Assembly: GCA_944388825.1 (NCBI GenBank)
Contig: CALXKG010000210.1
Location: forward strand, 1-7,023
Source: an uncultured Clostridia bacterium
GTDB taxonomy: Bacteria > Bacillota > Clostridia > Oscillospirales > Ruminococcaceae
Length of the DNA: 7,023 nucleotides
Direction of reading: 5' to 3'
Both the position numbers and the translations under genes were made by a program. Positions 6,568 through 7,023 of the stretch are shown here, one piece after another (positions within the stretch are counted from its first letter, which is position 1; the number at the start of each line of letters is the position of its first letter). The notes under the pieces were generated by a model, which was not told the DNA's origin, searched no databases, and was given only the letters and a program-made list of their open reading frames with translations.

Positions 6568-6581
6568 GCGCGCATGAAAAG

Positions 6582-6613
6582 TGGCCGTTTCCGTTTTGGA
6601 AGCGGCCATTTTT
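6582..6613 (+). terminator. Terminator between convergent uidA and sigE
   Basis: An 11-base-pair stem pairs TGGCCGTTTCC (6582-6592) with GGAAGCGGCCA (6598-6608), with one T-G wobble and loop GTTTT, followed by five T's (6609-6613). It begins 15 bases after the uidA stop. On the minus strand the same stem is followed by ACTTTTC (read from 6577-6580), a shorter U-tract, so it may also end sigE transcription. Confidence 0.9.
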
Positions 6614-6643
6614 GCAAGGTGGGTCATTGTTATTCAAACAATT

Positions 6644-7023
6644 TCACCCCTCCTCCCGCAGCTCCACCGCCAGCCTTTTCAAAATCCGTTTTTCCAGCCG
6701 GGATATGTAGGACTGGGAGATGCCGATCCGGTCGGCGACCTCCTTTTGGGTGTACTCCTTCCCGCCGCCCAGCCCGAACCGCAGCTGCATGATCTCCCGT
6801 TCCCGGAGGGGCAGCCGCCCGACCGCCGCCCGGAGGGCCGCCTTCTCCGCTTCGGCCTCCAGCGACTCGCTGACGGCGTTTTCGGGGGAGCCGAGCACGT
6901 CGCTGAGCAGCAGCTCATTCCCGTCCCAGTCGACGTTTAAGGGCTCGTCAAAGGACACCTCGCTCCGGAGGCGGGAGGTCTTGCGCAGGTGCATCAGGAT
7001 CTCGTTTTCGATGCAGCGGGAGG
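6644..7023 (-). CDS. sigE: Sporulation sigma factor SigE, C-terminal half (5' truncated by window edge)
   Basis: Reading the minus strand from the right edge, 125 codons are visible before the TGA at 6644-6646; the upstream half of the gene is outside the window. SigE is the mother-cell RNA polymerase sigma factor activated after asymmetric septation. The first residues, SRCIENEILM, belong to the conserved region 2.4 end of SigE, and SEVSFDEPLNVDWDGNELL is the diagnostic linker separating SigE from SigK and SigG. Region 4 follows, with LPLREREIMQLRFGLG and the HTH TQKEVADRIGISQSYISRLE that contacts the -35 element. An internal ATG at 6992-6994 is not the real start, because the conserved sequence continues upstream of it in frame. 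It converges on uidA with 76 bases between stops, so sigG is not next downstream as in the classical spoIIGA-sigE-sigG cluster. Confidence 0.96.
   Translation of the reverse strand, partial: SRCIENEILMHLRKTSRLRSEVSFDEPLNVDWDGNELLLSDVLGSPENAVSESLEAEAEKAALRAAVGRLPLREREIMQLRFGLGGGKEYTQKEVADRIGISQSYISRLEKRILKRLAVELREEG

Noticed and set aside
6581..6940. 119-codon plus-strand frame opposite sigE
   Set aside because: It begins inside the terminator stem and is antisense to conserved SigE sequence.

Overview
The window comes from a GC-rich, endospore-forming member of the Clostridia, most likely an Oscillospiraceae-type gut bacterium. Three things point there. The 3' edge carries the sporulation sigma factor SigE. 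The two-component pair and the AraC-type regulator have Firmicutes-style architecture. The codons are strongly GC-ended, with GC-rich stem terminators and AAAGGGG/AAGGAGG ribosome binding sites. The lineage is inferred from gene content and composition, not from a marker-gene search.

Layout, left to right. Positions 1-1278 hold the tail of an OmpR/VanR-type response regulator and a complete VanS-like sensor kinase, translationally coupled by an 11-base overlap. Positions 1358-2686 are a self-contained unit: an extended -10 promoter, a MalY/PatB-type PLP enzyme (cystathionine beta-lyase or aminotransferase fold) and a strong intrinsic terminator. Positions 2722-4657 form a two-gene operon: a GNAT acetyltransferase resembling chromosomal aminoglycoside 6'-N-acetyltransferases but with an unusual charged, Pro-rich tail, then an AraC/YesN-type regulator without a receiver domain. 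Positions 4682-6613 are a promoter with a weak -35, a full-length cytoplasmic family 2 beta-glucuronidase (uidA) and a terminator. Positions 6644-7023, on the minus strand, are the C-terminal half of sigE, convergent with uidA.

How the genes may work together. The most plausible functional link is the AraC-type regulator acting on the adjacent uidA gene. The uidA promoter has a poor -35 and a pair of AGTCC repeats 21 bases apart, the second touching the -35, as expected for an activator-dependent promoter. No glucuronide transporter or hexuronate catabolic gene lies in the window, so the enzyme would rely on loci elsewhere. The two-component pair, the PLP enzyme and the acetyltransferase are each separately promoted or terminated, and nothing in the sequence ties them to one pathway.

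I see no mobile element, CRISPR array, tRNA or rRNA, and no gene-free stretch over 300 bases. I do not see a clear-cut new biological system. The best leads are the acetyltransferase with its acidic tail, the regulator/glucuronidase pair, a sigE locus without sigG directly downstream, and a sharp codon-context rule for Leu-Asn pairs.
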